Positions 11,301-23,869 of a stretch of 64,000 nt of DNA are shown here, one piece after another. Position 1 is the stretch's first letter; each line of letters begins with the position of its first letter. The position numbers and the translations under genes are program-made. The notes under the pieces are model-generated. The model had not been told where the DNA came from. It was given only the letters and a program-made list of their open reading frames with translations, and ran no database searches. The DNA comes from Hydractinia symbiolongicarpus (lineage: Eukaryota > Cnidaria > Hydrozoa > Anthoathecata > Hydractiniidae), in contig NC_079884.1 of NCBI RefSeq assembly GCF_029227915.1, forward strand, positions 25,916,001 to 25,980,000, read 5' to 3'.

Positions 11301-14300
11301 TACAAAAATTTAATTATGAAAAATAGGTTCCCGTTCGATAAAAGAAACCTGAACATTTGCAGGAATTTACTTACGAAATACAGGTTTCTGTTTGTCGCGA
11401 CAACATATTTAACCAACATGCAATGCCTTACATACTGTAATTATTCTAATTTAACGCGCCAGTAAAAATAATTATTACCGTCCTGTAAAAATAATTAGAA
11501 GCGATAAATTACAAACTTTTGCGCACGGTCAACCTGCGTTAATAATTAGAGGCAAATAAACTAATCCGCTCAAAATAAAAAACATTTTTTTGAAAATTTT
11601 CCTTAACTTTTTTTTTCAAAATAATTTAAGTCCGTTTTGAGGAAATGTTGGGTTAATTACTTTGCAACCTTCCTTAAAAGTTTCCCTGATGGAAATAGCA
11701 GTAGCAGCAAAATCCCCGTACCAACTCGCCAGCAGATGATTGGGTGGATTAAGGAAGGATATGACTACCTTGCTTAGGACAAGGAAATGGTGAAACGATC
11801 ATTTGAAGTGTGTGGTATTACTTCCTCAGATCCAGTGAAGATCCGCAATGGAGCATTTTACCAAAAATGTATAATAAAAGCACAGGACGAGCTTGACATC
11901 GACGAAAACGAAAATGATGATCCCTTTGCTTGATCTCAGTATCATAATATATATTGATGTTCATTTAATCTAAACCACTGCTTGTTTTTTTTTTAATTAG
12001 AGGAAATTACAACACGCCAAATTTTCGACCTGCGTTAATAATTAGAAGCGATAAATTACAAACTTTTGGCCATTTTTGTCCGTCCGCGTTAATTAGAAGC
12101 AGCGTTAAATTAGAATAATTACGGTACCTAACTAGTTATATCACTCTGAGAAAACGAATCGTCTTACAATTCCTGTTGAGCTATGTATATGTTGTGTGAC
12201 TTGACAAATCAAAATATGTAGGGACTAAGTACTAAGTGGGCTTTTGTTTAATAATGTCGGTGACCGTTAATGTAATTATCGTTTTTGCACATAAAAAGAT
12301 AAAATGCTATCCTGCATATGTAAGTTTTTTGTTAGTTCTCTTTTAAAGTATTTTTCTTGGTCTATTCAATTCCGTTTTGTTCCTGATTGGAATTTTAATT
12401 TTAATTAATTTTTAAGTTACACATTTGGCACAAATTTATGTTCCTTTCCAGACATATGAACAGAAGCAAGAGCGAAAAAAGAAAAAAAGACTCAAAAAAG
12501 AATTAAATGGTGAGCGAGAAACCGAAATACTTGTGAAATTAAAGAAAATCTTGTTGAAGATATTTCTAATATTTCTAATAGTGGCATAAATGTATATAAT
12601 GTCTATTATGTTTTATAGATATCTCATTGAGCGATTTATTGCCACAGGAAGAAAAGTCTGATTTGGGAAAAGGTGAGGTTAATTATATCAATAACAACAG
12701 CTTCTACAAATGCAACTTGACACTGAATAAAAAAAAAACTTGCCTGAAACTTTTTTCCTTTTAAGTACCATGTTTGATCTAATTAGGCCCATATAAAAAA
12801 TACAGGCTGTTTTGCACCTCATTTTGGTCCAAATTAGTCCTAAAATAAAATTTAATAAGTAAATGTAATGAATAAAAACGAGTAAATTATTTATTTACTC
12901 GTTTTTAAAGGCTAATATGTAATGAATTTTGCATAAACATGTATTGAATTTTGTATTTATTTTCAGGTTTTACAAAAACAGTAAGTGTTGCCTTGCCTGG
13001 ATCCATTCTTGAAAATGCGCAATCACCAGAATTAAGAACCTATTTAGCCGGTCAGGTAAAAAATGCCTTAAATTTAAAAGTGTACAACCGAAATTTTTTA
13101 TGAAATGAAATAGCTAACTTACTAGAAATTTACTGATTCTCTGTCTGAAGTCAATTTCTCTCTTTTTCAGGTTGCACGTGCATTGGTGATATTTAATATT
13201 GATGAAGTAATCATTTTTAACGAATCAAGCAAGAAAAAATCTAGCGACAGTGTTTTTAAAGGTGTCACTAAATCCACTGATTCGAATGTAATGTTCGCTC
13301 GAATCTTGCAGTACTTAGAGTGTCCGCAATATTTGCGGAAATATTTTTTTCCAGTACATCAAGACTTAAAATATGCAGGTATACACACAAATTGTTCCGC
13401 AGAGCTATGCTATTTCTATTCGAAATCCATCTCATCAAAAAGAAATATGGCTTGGCTAAAATTCATGGTCGTAGCATTCTCTGCAATCTTTTTAGTGATT
13501 TCTCATGAAAACCTTTTTTTGCTAGTAAGAGTCGCCTTGTGAGCATGTATATAGTATTTCTTTTCCACGATCTATATTATTTTTAATACTACAGGTATTT
13601 TGAATCCACTTGACTGTCCGCATCATATGCGCATTGATGATATCGTCCCCTATAGAGAAGGAGTAACACTTGACCGACCGGTAAAAGAAGGCGGAGGTTC
13701 GTTTGTAAACGTTGGAATGAGGAAAGAATTACGCATTGACAAGCATTTAAAGCCCAACGTTCGTGTGACTGTGAAATTGGACCAATTGGACGCCGGTTAG
13801 TTTTTTAGAATAAATAGAATAAGTAAAATAAATGAATAATACAAAGTTGTTTTAAGAAGAAATGTCTGACTGATGTCCTTCGACTTTATTTAGAAAGTAT
13901 AGAAAAAAAGAAATTTCTTAGCGGTAAAGTTGTGCCACCGTCAACACCCCGCACGGAAGATGGTCGATATTGGGGATACAACGTGCGAATTGCAGACTCG
14001 TTTGGTGCAGTGTTTACACAATCTCCGTACCGAGACGGTTATGATTTAACATTGGGAACATCCGATAAAGGAACACTTGTTGATGATTTAGACCTTCCAG
14101 CATTTAAGTAGGCTTGTTATGTTTATCAGCAAATTCCTAGAGACTTCATACATCTTCTAACGCCATGCCTCACTTATACCGTGTGTTGCTATCTTTTTAT
14201 GTGATATTTGTGTGCGCCTTACGTAGCAAAAATTGACATCGAAACGTGTTGTTTTTAACCGAGTTAATTTTTGAACAACTAAATTATGAACATGAACAAC

Positions 14301-15124
14301 TCTTGTCTGTCTACACGGGTCGATTTCGTGTTAAGAATGTAAGAAATATTGTTGGCCAAAACAGCAAATACGATGTATTTGTAATGATTTTTCCGCGGTC
14401 TAACGACTAGTTATTTCATATTTAGCCATTTGCTGATTGTATTTGGTGGTTTAAAAGGCCTGGAAGCAAGTCTAGAGTCAGACGAAACTCTTTACGAAAC
14501 AGATATCGAGCTATTATTCGATTGCTACGTAAATGCTTGTCCCAATCAAGGTAGTCGGACCATCAGGACTGAGGTGATTGCTTTCTTTTAGTTGTAAAAT
14601 GCAAGGAGATTTCTAAAGTTGTACATCCTTTTTTTAAACAACACAAAACTTTGGCTCAGACTTTTTTGAGTCTCAACTGTTGCTTACTTGTTAATTAGAT
14701 GGTCAACTAGTCTCAGGAAGACCAAATTACATGCTTGACTGCTTTATTTATCTAGTACGCCAATCGAAATCAAACTTTTAATCGGATTTGTCGTCGTATG
14801 AAGCTTTTTAGCACAATGAAAGTTTCGAAAACTTTTGCTGTTTTTATAATTCCGGTCGTTTTCCCTCATGTTATATTTATTTACTTCAGCCTGACTGTTG
14901 CATACAATCTGTTTATTTTTTAAAGAATTTCTGTCACGTGTTGCTTATAACATGTTGCTTTAAAAAATCGTATAATCATTCTCAGGACTTTTATTTTAAT
15001 TTTTCAATTTTGTTTTTATTATATTTTCTTTAATATATAAATTTTCTTCGTTCGCATTATATTTTAGGAGGCTATACTGGTGACTCTTTCTGCGATGAGA
15101 CCAAAGATATTCAGCAAGCGGTAA
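8368..15124 (+). CDS. SPOUT1: SPOUT-domain RNA methyltransferase, SPOUT1/C9orf114 family
   Basis: Nine exons give a 363-residue protein: 8368-8430, 12452-12509, 12619-12672, 12967-13055, 13171-13378, 13595-13795, 13894-14107, 14426-14573, 15068-15124. All junctions are GT-AG with matching phases. The first two exons encode a strongly basic Lys-rich N-terminus. Family hallmarks follow: VALPGSILENAQSPELRTYL, ARILQYLECPQYLRK, LNPLDCPHHMR, GSFVNVGM, RYWGYNVRIA, DGYDLTLGTSDKGT, LLIVFGGLKGLEA (the SAM-binding knot side) and NQGSRTIRTEEAILVTL. Vertebrate SPOUT1 is of similar length and is known as a putative methyltransferase with centrosome/kinetochore roles. Exon 1 is the least certain; it is chosen for its ATG, basic content, GTAAGA donor and phase. 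Intron 1 (4 kb) holds a hAT MITE and a pogo-like element, and intron 7 ends with a Helitron-like terminus 15 bp before exon 8. Confidence 0.93.
8917..9390 (+). mobile_element. hAT-type MITE, copy 1
   Basis: Flanked by an exact 8-bp target duplication GGTGCTAT (8909-8916 and 9391-9398), diagnostic of hAT-class insertion. Ends are GAGAGGGTGTCAATAAGCCG and the complement of AAGAGGGTGCCAATAAGCCG. The interior has no transposase and shows GGGCGAGTT-type GC-rich subterminal blocks. A shorter inverted copy sits at 39447-39800. Confidence 0.88.
9399..11434. other. SPOUT1 intron 1 sequence, nothing recognised
   Basis: AT-rich intronic sequence between two DNA transposons. No coding frame or RNA gene is supported. 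Confidence 0.4.
11435..12124 (+). mobile_element. pogo/Tigger-like element, internally deleted
   Basis: TA duplication on both sides (11433-11434, 12125-12126). The inverted ends share GTAATTATTCTAATTTAACG. The interior repeats GCGATAAATTACAAACTTTT near both ends. About 11728-11932 reads, with one stop, as the C-terminal tail of a pogo/Tigger DDE transposase (QMIGWIKEGYDYLA, then VKRSFEVCGITSSDPVKI and an acidic tail). Most of the transposase is deleted, so it would need help in trans. Confidence 0.75.
12874..12906. repeat. 14-bp perfect hairpin in a SPOUT1 intron
   Basis: Arms AAAAACGAGTAAAT (12874-12887) and its complement (12893-12906) with a 5-base loop. Possibly a foldback remnant. Confidence 0.5.
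14300..14410 (+). mobile_element. Helitron-like 3' end abutting SPOUT1 exon 8
   Basis: Ends in CTAACGACTAG (14400-14410) followed by T, identical to the end of the 6.5-kb copy, with a CTTGTCTGTCT stretch ~100 bases upstream. The 3' hairpin is reduced (TTCCGCGG). Only 15 bases (14411-14425) separate its end from exon 8. Confidence 0.5.
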
Positions 15125-15842
15125 ATCAATAGATTGAATTTGAATCTGGGCGTTTAATAATACATCTAACCACGAGTTCATAAATGATGTCGTCGATAAA
15201 CAAGGGGAGAATCTTCATCTGCTGTCTGAGAAAACAATTTCCCGATGTTAATCGGCTCCTACTGGCTCGTACAATGACGCGCCACGTGAAGCAAACGCAG
15301 GAGTTATATTGTGGCAAAATCAGAGTAACTGGAGTAATAATATAATTTAAAATTTGCATGCATTCCATATATGGACAAATCATTTAATATGTGTAATATA
15401 GTAAGAGGTTGGAAGCACGTTATAACAAAAATAAACGAGTTATAACGTAACTTCACGAGTTATAACGTAACTTTACGAATTATACGCTGTTTTTATACTT
15501 TACTGAGGTTAATTATTTTACGTTATATTACATCGCGAAAATAAATCCTTGCAAAAATTAGTGTCATGATCTTTAGCGGTAGCATTGTCAAATTAACTTT
15601 TTATATTTCGCGAGTTGGTTGTTAAAAATACCTATGAACTCAACCTTATTAGTTTTAAAAATCGTGTATGTTATTAAAAAGTTTATTCCTTCTGATTTAA
15701 GTTTAAACTGGGAATAAAGAAGGGAAAGAGGCTAGGTTCAATCCCCTAAATATTCATTCCTTGTTATTAACACGAAGTACATCAGACTTTGTGTATCTAA
15801 CTTTGTGTAAACAATTTTGCTGACGTCAGTACAGCTATGTTT

Positions 15843-16062
15843 TTGATTTCCGCCGGCGAAGGCGGAATCTTTAATATCGGCCGGGAAGATAGAGAGAGAG
15901 ATAGATAGAGACAGCCCAGAGCCTGGACGCCTAGCCCAGAGCCTGGACGCCTAAAACATATCCAGGCTAAAGCTTAAATCCTCGTTTTGACGGATTTTTT
16001 CTGAGAACGAGTTTTAAGCCAATAAGAATCCTAACAGTGCAACAAATTGTTTTATTATCCAA
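15843..16062 (+). repeat. dispersed repeat, copy 2 (inverted relative to 8.1 kb)
   Basis: Homologous to the minus strand of 8091-8290, including the first codons of the LINE frame (SFKPIRILTVQQIVLLS). It contains an internal tandem duplication CCCAGAGCCTGGACGCCTA (15917-15954). Confidence 0.7.
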
Positions 16063-17156
16063 TGAACATTACTTTGTTTTAAAGTTTATAATCGAAAGTT
16101 AAAGCTCGTGCAGTGTAGCATAATGAAGATCGTCTTATAATGCGCCATCTTTGATGTTATATAATTACGTCATTTCCTTCTGTACTACAATTTTGTAAGC
16201 ACGTAGACTAAAGCTATATTCAGCAGAACTAATTAATTATCAATGAATTTTAATTTAAAGAGGAATTGTTGAGGCTGGATATTTTTGGTGAAAGATAATG
16301 TATTGTAGCTTTTTTTAGATTATTGCTAATGGCGGAAATCTTTAAGCCGCAGAACTTCTTATACCATTGGATAAAGCTCAAAACAGGATGAAAAAAGGTA
16401 TGTCAAATTTACGTATTAAAAAACAGCCTATTTTGGAGCTGAGTTTTTTAAAAAATTTGTCTTTAATATCGGCAAGACAAGTTGGTGGTTAGCCACGTAC
16501 AAATAATTTTACGATTTTAGCTTCGAACACAGATTTTAAGTTTGGGTACAAGAAAATTCCTAATAAATAAAGCTTATGCTAAATGCAGTTAGGTAGCTAA
16601 ACCTTTTTTTACTGTCATGAAACTGTTGGGTGATTGTTTTAGCTGGACTGGGTAGCAACGGGTTGTTTCCTGTGTTTTTATTTAAACTTATGTGATAAAG
16701 TTTTTTTTGAAAAGGGAATTAATTTTTATGACAGGGTAACAACGGTTTGTAAACTGTGTTTTTATTTTCGCTACATTTACTGTTAGGGAATTTATTACCC
16801 TCTATTTATCAAGATTTTTTATCCTGATTCCCTGATCACGTATTTTTTTTCCTAAAAAAGTGCACTGTGAACTAAAATGCAGAAATATGCGTTATATTTT
16901 CTGAATCTTTTCTTCACAACAACACAAGATTTCCAAACAAAAAAATACAAGAATTATTATGTGTTATAGTACTATTATAACTTTGCATAGATCATCCTTC
17001 ATGTCCGGTCATGTTTTCGATTTTCTTAATAAAGTAACCAATTTAAAAAACCCGAAAGAGATGTCGGAGCAAAGGTTGTTTGAAAATAAGATGCTCCTTG
17101 TTTCACAAAAAGGTAGAAATAATGAAGAGTCATGAAAGAAGGTACGTGGTTTGTTT
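16063..17156. other. intergenic, nothing recognised
   Basis: AT-rich spacer between SPOUT1 and the decayed LIM gene, which converge. No coding frame is supported. Confidence 0.4.
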
Positions 17157-20100
17157 CTAACGACAACGCCTACAGAACCTTCGCCCTGTGAAGACGTTAC
17201 ATGCTTCTCCAGATAACGGTCTGTGGCATTGCGTACATGAGAAACAACCATGATGGAAATGCTTTCCACGAAACATGCAACAATTATCGTTGCCGTCAAT
17301 TTGTTGTTTGCATTCGTCGCATTTATACGCGTTTAGATTTCGGTAGCAATCTTCATGGTAGAATTTGCCGTCGTCGAAGTGGTAATTTGTTCCTGAAAAT
17401 AAAAAAACAAAGGAAAAAAACATAAATATATTTCTTCAAGGGAGATCGGGGCGTCTCTTCAAAAAACTTTCGCGATTTTGCAAAATATTTTCAAAAAGTC
17501 ACGTTTGGCATTTTAGCTATTTTTTTGATATGTAAGAGAAATATCAGGAATTTTAAGTTTAAATATGGTCGATCTGAACGTTTTTAATTTTTCGGAATAT
17601 TAGCCAGGATTGAATCTTGTGTTCCTTAATTATTTCGTATTTTTACCAGTCTGTTCTAATAATATTCTTGTATCGTGGCTACCATCTTACCAAGGATAAT
17701 GCAAGCTTTATTGGAATAGCTGTATCAACACGAAACAGCTGGTTAGAAAATTAAGTTTTTCTAACTAGCCAGGAATTTTTTTTTTTGAGTTTTTATTCTG
17801 TTTTTTACACAATTTAACTTCTTTATCACAATCCGATAACTTATACCTACTGGTAACAGAAAATCGTCAAAAAATGACAGTTAACTATATTTTTAGTAAC
17901 TTACACAAATTTTTAAGGACGTTTTACCGACAAAATTTTAGCAATGTAATCCCTTTTTGCCGATTAAAATTTGGATAAATTATGAAAAAACGTCTTGTCA
18001 GAACTCTTAGATAAGAAGCTAGCTATACCAAAATAAAACGAGAAAATGGAAACCACCCCGTTAGTTTTTAGTCCTTAAATCGAGTATACCAGACATAGGA
18101 TGGTATTGGCCAACCCAACGGTCTCTGTTATAAAATTAAACACTCAATGATTTACGTCAATGCATGTAACACGTGCACGAAAGCATCGTTTTAAAACTAA
18201 TTTTGATATTGATCTAATATTCATTTATATGACTTTTGTCTTATTGTACAGGAAGTGAGATCCTAAAATTTTTAAACGTTTGTTTGGTATAAATAAGGCA
18301 ACTAACTTTTTGTCTTGTTTAATACAAGATTTTATACTGCAATCTTGTTCATTGATAGACAGCTGAAAAGACAGCTAATTTCGAAGCCCTTTACTACACA
18401 GCTACATAGACTATTTCTATATGAAATAACGCCGTTTAAACTTGTCAAAATTCACTTTCTAATGATAAATGAAGACTTAGGACTTTAGATTATTTGGTTA
18501 AATGCCTTAATATTAGCTAATCAGCATTATTTCCCGAAAAAATTGGACCGATCGTGAATTAAATCATTGTGCAGAAATGCGACTAGCAAATTTCTAAACG
18601 CTGTCCATCTAGCATACGCTTGCGCGAAAGGCCGATTTTGCAGTTTGCCAGCTGCACTGTATTAAACTTTGAGTTTATATTTAAAAAAATGACGAAAAAA
18701 ACTGCGTTTGTATCAACAATTTTCTCCATAAATAGAATATGATCCACCCTGTGCGAAACAAAAAGGTTTTGTGTCAACAAATTTCATGACATATCTTCAG
18801 TGAAGCACAGAATAGGAGTGCTCTTAGTAAACCATGCCTTATAGAAATTTTCGGGTCTATTAATTGGGGTATGGCATTGATATTTGCGAAGCAAAGCTTC
18901 TTTTGTATTAAAAAGTGACAAAAAAAGCTAATTGGCTACCAACCTTCTATGGCATGTTTGCATGAGTCGCATGTCATGCCATGAGACTTGATCGGCGTTT
19001 TACAGCCAGCACATAGCTAAAAATATCAATTAAACTCTCTCTCAACATTTACAGAAGACACTAATAAAGCAGAAGTTTCCCTCTAATTTCGAGGGTATTT
19101 AGCTGTTGTTTTTAAGGGTGGGATGGTCATTTTGCCATTCCCATTGAATTCAAGACAGGACAACTGTTGTCACTATAAAACATGACACGCTAACTGACCA
19201 AAATAGAAGTGATTTGATAAAAAAAATATTTTCGGATTTTTTTATATTTCAATTCATATTTTCCTAATGTTACGTTAATATCAAGAACAAGTATATTTAG
19301 ATCAGAGATGGGTTTTTTGTGAGAAGTCTTAAATCTATGTTAGAACTTTTTTAACCAGCTCTGGCAGAAGTAGCCTAGTTAACTAAGCTTTTTTCGAGGA
19401 TATCAAATTCTGTTTCTCTCAAACGAAAGCTTAGACGCAAATAAATGCCAAAGCAAATAAACTTATAAACGCATATCAGTTTTATACTCTCATATGAACT
19501 TTATACTCTCTCCTCCTCTACGTAGCTCCTTAATATTAACTGTTAGGAGAAGAGTGTAAAGCTACGGTGGAGCGCCACGTCGTCCCGCATTGATGAAAAC
19601 AGAAATTAATATGATTAAATTAGTGGAATCGATAATTTTAATTAAAGTTTTAGTATTTTCAGCACACACCATTAAGAGAAGCTCGAGCTGCCATGTTCCA
19701 CGGTTTGTCGGGATAAACCTGACATAGCCACGTGCACCGCTTGAACTCCGAAGGTTGTATTCATACTTTTCGCTTTTACCAATATTTCGTGATCATGGCC
19801 ACCACAAAAATGAGTCAATAAAAAGTATTTGGAGTTTCTGTGGCACCCAGTATTCTAACGAAAAGCAAAGTCCGCTTTGTACCTACTTGTGAATTCGTTT
19901 ATTTCTTAAAAACCTGAAAATACCATGGGTAGATTAAACGGTACTAGGTACCTTGAAATGCATTTAATTTTGCGACTGAGGGAAATGCGGCTTTAAAAAA
20001 ACACGTTGACCAAAAATGCTTTCTGCCGTCAAATTATCCCAAACTTTGCGCCCAATGCACGAAAGTAATAGTAACAGAATTTTTTAACGTTCTTAAGGAT

Positions 20101-20871
20101 TCCATTATAAGGATTGGCTCTTCCTGTTCTGTAGCACTATATGTTACATATAACGGACATCTGACATGCTCGCTTGCCACACAGGTTCGCTTATCTTCAA
20201 ATCTAGTCTGAGTAAGTTGGAATAGTAGCCGATTGAGAGAGTTTCATGGTTCTTCCATAGTGAGACGCGTTTCTTATGAGACTTTGCCAGAAATTAAGAG
20301 TTAATAAGAAATTATTATTTTTACAATAAAATAGCGGAAATTTTCTTAACATAAATTCTGGGATCACCGACTGACAAAGTAATTAGAAAGCTAGAATGTT
20401 TTCCCTGTTCTTTAGCGGACCCGAATATCGAAAGCCTAAAACTTTCCAAATTCTTTATCCGGTCCAAGATAATTGAGAATCGGGAATCTTTCTGACACAG
20501 GGACAGCGAATTACATTTTGCAACTTAACCTTGTTCCGAACGGGCGAATTCGATCGACAATGGTTTAAACGAATGTTTTGGGTCATTTTTGGGGAGATTA
20601 GATCTTTTTTAACCTTCATTGAACGGACGAGTCATTATTCTATTGAGGAGATTCCCTTGCAACGATGTCCAGAATTTCGAATGTCGCAGACTAAACCTTT
20701 TAAAATGACATCAGCCGCATACCTGCTAAAGGTTTTTCACACCAATGACATGCAAAGCAATGCAAAGCAATGAAGATTTCTTTGAGAAAGGTTTTCGACA
20801 TAATAAATCTTTTTCTGCAGAAAAAAACCTGTTTGCTGCGAAAAAATGCTTACCGTTTCGCTTTCAGACAT
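17157..20871 (-). pseudogene. decayed tandem copy of the three-LIM gene
   Basis: Exon remnants match the intact copy at 23.9-26.1 kb in order. 20854-20871 encodes MSESET with a GT donor. 20723-20814 is exon 2, shortened by 17 bp and frameshifted, with a tandem 10-bp GCAAAGCAAT duplication, so LIM1 loses its first zinc ligands. I cannot find exon 3. 18944-19016 is exon 4 with an in-frame loss of 12 codons that removes the HPEC zinc ligands of LIM2. 17157-17392 is an intact last exon with a complete LIM3 (CDECKQQIDGNDNC, HHGCFSCTQC, FCRRC, stop TAG). The well-kept last exon means that expression of a shortened LIM protein cannot be excluded, but a full three-LIM product cannot be made. Confidence 0.75.
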
Positions 20872-21417
20872 CTTCTTGCCTCTTCTGTTCACTGACATGT
20901 AAATAAAAAGCTTTTTACACCAGCGTTTGTTTCTGTGTGGTAGAATTGTGGGACATGATTGGCCGCATGACGTGTATTGGCGGTTTTAACCAATCACACA
21001 ACACATAAGCACATTGGCTGCAATATCAAGATATTGTTTACAAATGTTTTCGTGCACATTTTTCTTCGACCTAATTTTAATACGGACGCACTTCGCGACT
21101 GTGAACATTCAAGAAATTTTAGTATTTGCGAAAATAAACTTTTGTGTATCACAATGCTTTTATAAAATTTCGCCTGTTAATCTCAGGAATGAAGAATTTC
21201 GATTTTTCCCGCAAATAAGTTTCTGCGCAGAAAGTTTTAAGTCAGGAAAATATTTCTTGCTGAGGGTGGTGGAACATAAATTAAGGGGGCATAAAAATAA
21301 ATTGTATAAATAATAACGAAATTTAAATTCGAAACTGCTGTTTCTGTTCTGTTCTCCTATGCTTTCATAACCACACACAGTCTCCTTATTTTACCTCTGC
21401 CAATGTTGGCTCATGTG

Positions 21418-21529
21418 CACCTTCGTCCCCAGGGTTTTTTGTATTTTTAATATGGGAGATGTTTTAATATAAGGGAAGACGCTGTCTACCCTTATATTAA
21501 AAAGGCAAAAATCCCTGGAGACAAAGGTG
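21418..21529. repeat. foldback MITE
   Basis: Ends CACCTTCGTCCCCAGGG and the complement of CACCTTTGTCTCCAGGG; the inner arms TTTTAATATAAGGG / CCCTTATATTAAAA also pair, so the whole 112 bp folds into a hairpin. Its end resembles the 50.36-kb MITE. Confidence 0.65.
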
Positions 21530-22189
21530 GATTCGTGTGGTGAAAATTCTTTAAGTCAAAGCCACAACTCCGGGGCAACATGAGAAAACATTAAAATGAG
21601 GCGTAGAGATGAGTTCCAGTGTGACGTTATATTGTGATTTTGCGTCTGTGACATTGACATGCGCACGCTTATATACAGAAGGCAGAATATCTAACCACAA
21701 CAATCGAAGAAATCGAGATAAAAAAGCAACTTGTGCTAAAAAACTTGAAAGTTGGTCGTACAAAAAGAAGTTCATAGTTACCAAAAACCAATTCCAGTTT
21801 CATTTCGATCGGTTATTCCTTAAAATCTATAAATTAAAAATAATTGTTGTTTTGTCTTGTGTGGTCCTTCTTTTATTGCCTGCCAGGAATCATGTGCATA
21901 TACAGAACTCTGTAAATATCATCTACACTTTACTGCATTTTTAAGCTGTAAAGTACCAGTACATGGTATCAATGAAGCCGAAAAATCTTGCAACCAAGCA
22001 CTTTCAACTTTGCAACACCCAGCTTACCTGTTTCCGCTACAACTAATCAAAAAGCGTAGCGCCGTTGACAAGAAGATAATCTCGGGAACGAGGATGTTCT
22101 GGTTTAAATTTCATTCTTCAGGAAAAAACAGTACGTTGCGCGGCGTGCGAATATGAGAAGCGAAATAACGTGGTATGTTTTCTTTATTT

Positions 22190-22241
22190 GCAAATACATC
22201 CGTTTGGTAATTTCTAGAAATGACCAAACGGATGTATTTGC
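22190..22241. repeat. 52-bp near-perfect palindrome
   Basis: 19-bp perfect outer arms (GCAAATACATCCGTTTGGT) plus ATTTCTAGAAAT at the centre. Only one base pair of the 26 fails to match, and there is no spacer. Confidence 0.9.
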
Positions 22242-23869
22242 GAAAATTTATAACACACTATAATCAAAATGTATTCTTCCAGACACTTATCTTAGGCGAT
22301 GTATGACTCTTTTAGGGGTAATGTTTTGATCATTTATATTTTAAAAGAGGTAGAGAAAGGATTGTATTTGATTATAATTAAATTTGTAGGATCGACGTAT
22401 GTCGAAATATGTCTTCTTTTTAATGCAATGAATATCAGTCTTGGGTCTCTATTTAGAGTAATTGTTACCACATTGTGAATCGTAGTAATTTGTTATTTTA
22501 TTTTACCATCTTCAAGTTTAAAGACAACCGTACAGCAACTGTTTTGTATTTTAAAACATGCATCAACTATATTACACCACAGTCAACGTATTTTTAATAA
22601 CGTCTCTCTTTCCTATTTCCGTGATATTGTACAAATTTTCAATTTTATATCTATACAATGTTTACAAATTGATCCTGCATTAAAAAAGGTCAAATTTCCC
22701 ACAAAACGTGACACAGCAAGCAAACAGTGATGGTCTAAATTAGAATTTTTGGACCTGATCTTGTGCCTGCATGAAAATCTTCTGAATGGTCCCCGAAATT
22801 TTGTGTTAAGGGGAGGGGGACACGATGTGGGGCGTTTCGTTAAAAAAAAACAGTTACGTTGTGGAAAAGTCAGGAAAACATTAATAACAACATAATTTAA
22901 ATTTTATAAACAAGAATATACACGAATTCCATATATGGATAAAACTAGATAAGGAAATCGATTTCATTTATTTTTTTTGTTTATTAAAGTTATTAAGGAA
23001 GTTATTCGATGCAGTTATACAATCATAAAAAATAATTGTTTAAAAAGCAATTTAAAAACTAAAAAAGGATAGGTTCCGCCTATACAACCTTGTTCCCAGG
23101 AAATTTTGCCATTGATATTGACGTCGGCCGTGATAATGGCTCTAATCTAGAGACTTTAGGGAGCAGAGATGCTATCAGTGATGCTATCTATCTACAGAGG
23201 ACAGATTTGAAATATTTCATAGTCAAACAATATTCTCTGACCACCAGAGAAGTAAGAGCAAGCTCCTAGGTGCAAGCTAAGACTACTCGAATCATCGCAC
23301 ACATCTATTCACAAAACAAACATTTGAATCCACACTTTTTTTATAGATATTTTCACTTATCACATCAACTTAGGATTATAAATTCAACTCGGAAAAAAAA
23401 GTCAGCAATTTTTTTTAAAAAAATGTTGAAGAGTCATCAGGGCTGAACTCAAAGGACTTTATTGAAGTAAATACAAGTATTTGTTTATAAGCAAATTGAC
23501 TCTGGACCTAGTTTTAAGTTACTAAAAAATGCCTTAACAGTTCTTAGACAGTGTAGACGGTTATCAAAAACCTTGCGAAAAATCACCAAATTTACTAGCA
23601 TGACACTTCTATAGCACAATTATTTGGTTTAAAAACAGAAAGAGGGATAAAAGTGTTACACAAAAGAGTGTAAGCGATTATCATAGGAAAAATAAATGCT
23701 TCAAGTCCACATTACCTGTGAAAGCATCTACTCAAACACATAAATTGTTTGCATATATTCAACTCGAAGTTGTTTCAGCAAACTTGCAGGTTTCAGGAGA
23801 ATGGCTTATAAACGAGTTGCTTATTTTTAGAAATATTAATGTGTACTACAATACACATTATCTTTTATT
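22242..23869. other. intergenic, nothing recognised
   Basis: Spacer between the two LIM genes. AT-rich, with no supported gene. Confidence 0.4.

Noticed and set aside
20531-20773. 80-residue plus-strand frame
   Set aside because: It overlaps the antisense of the decayed LIM exon 2 and shows no domain; a chance frame.
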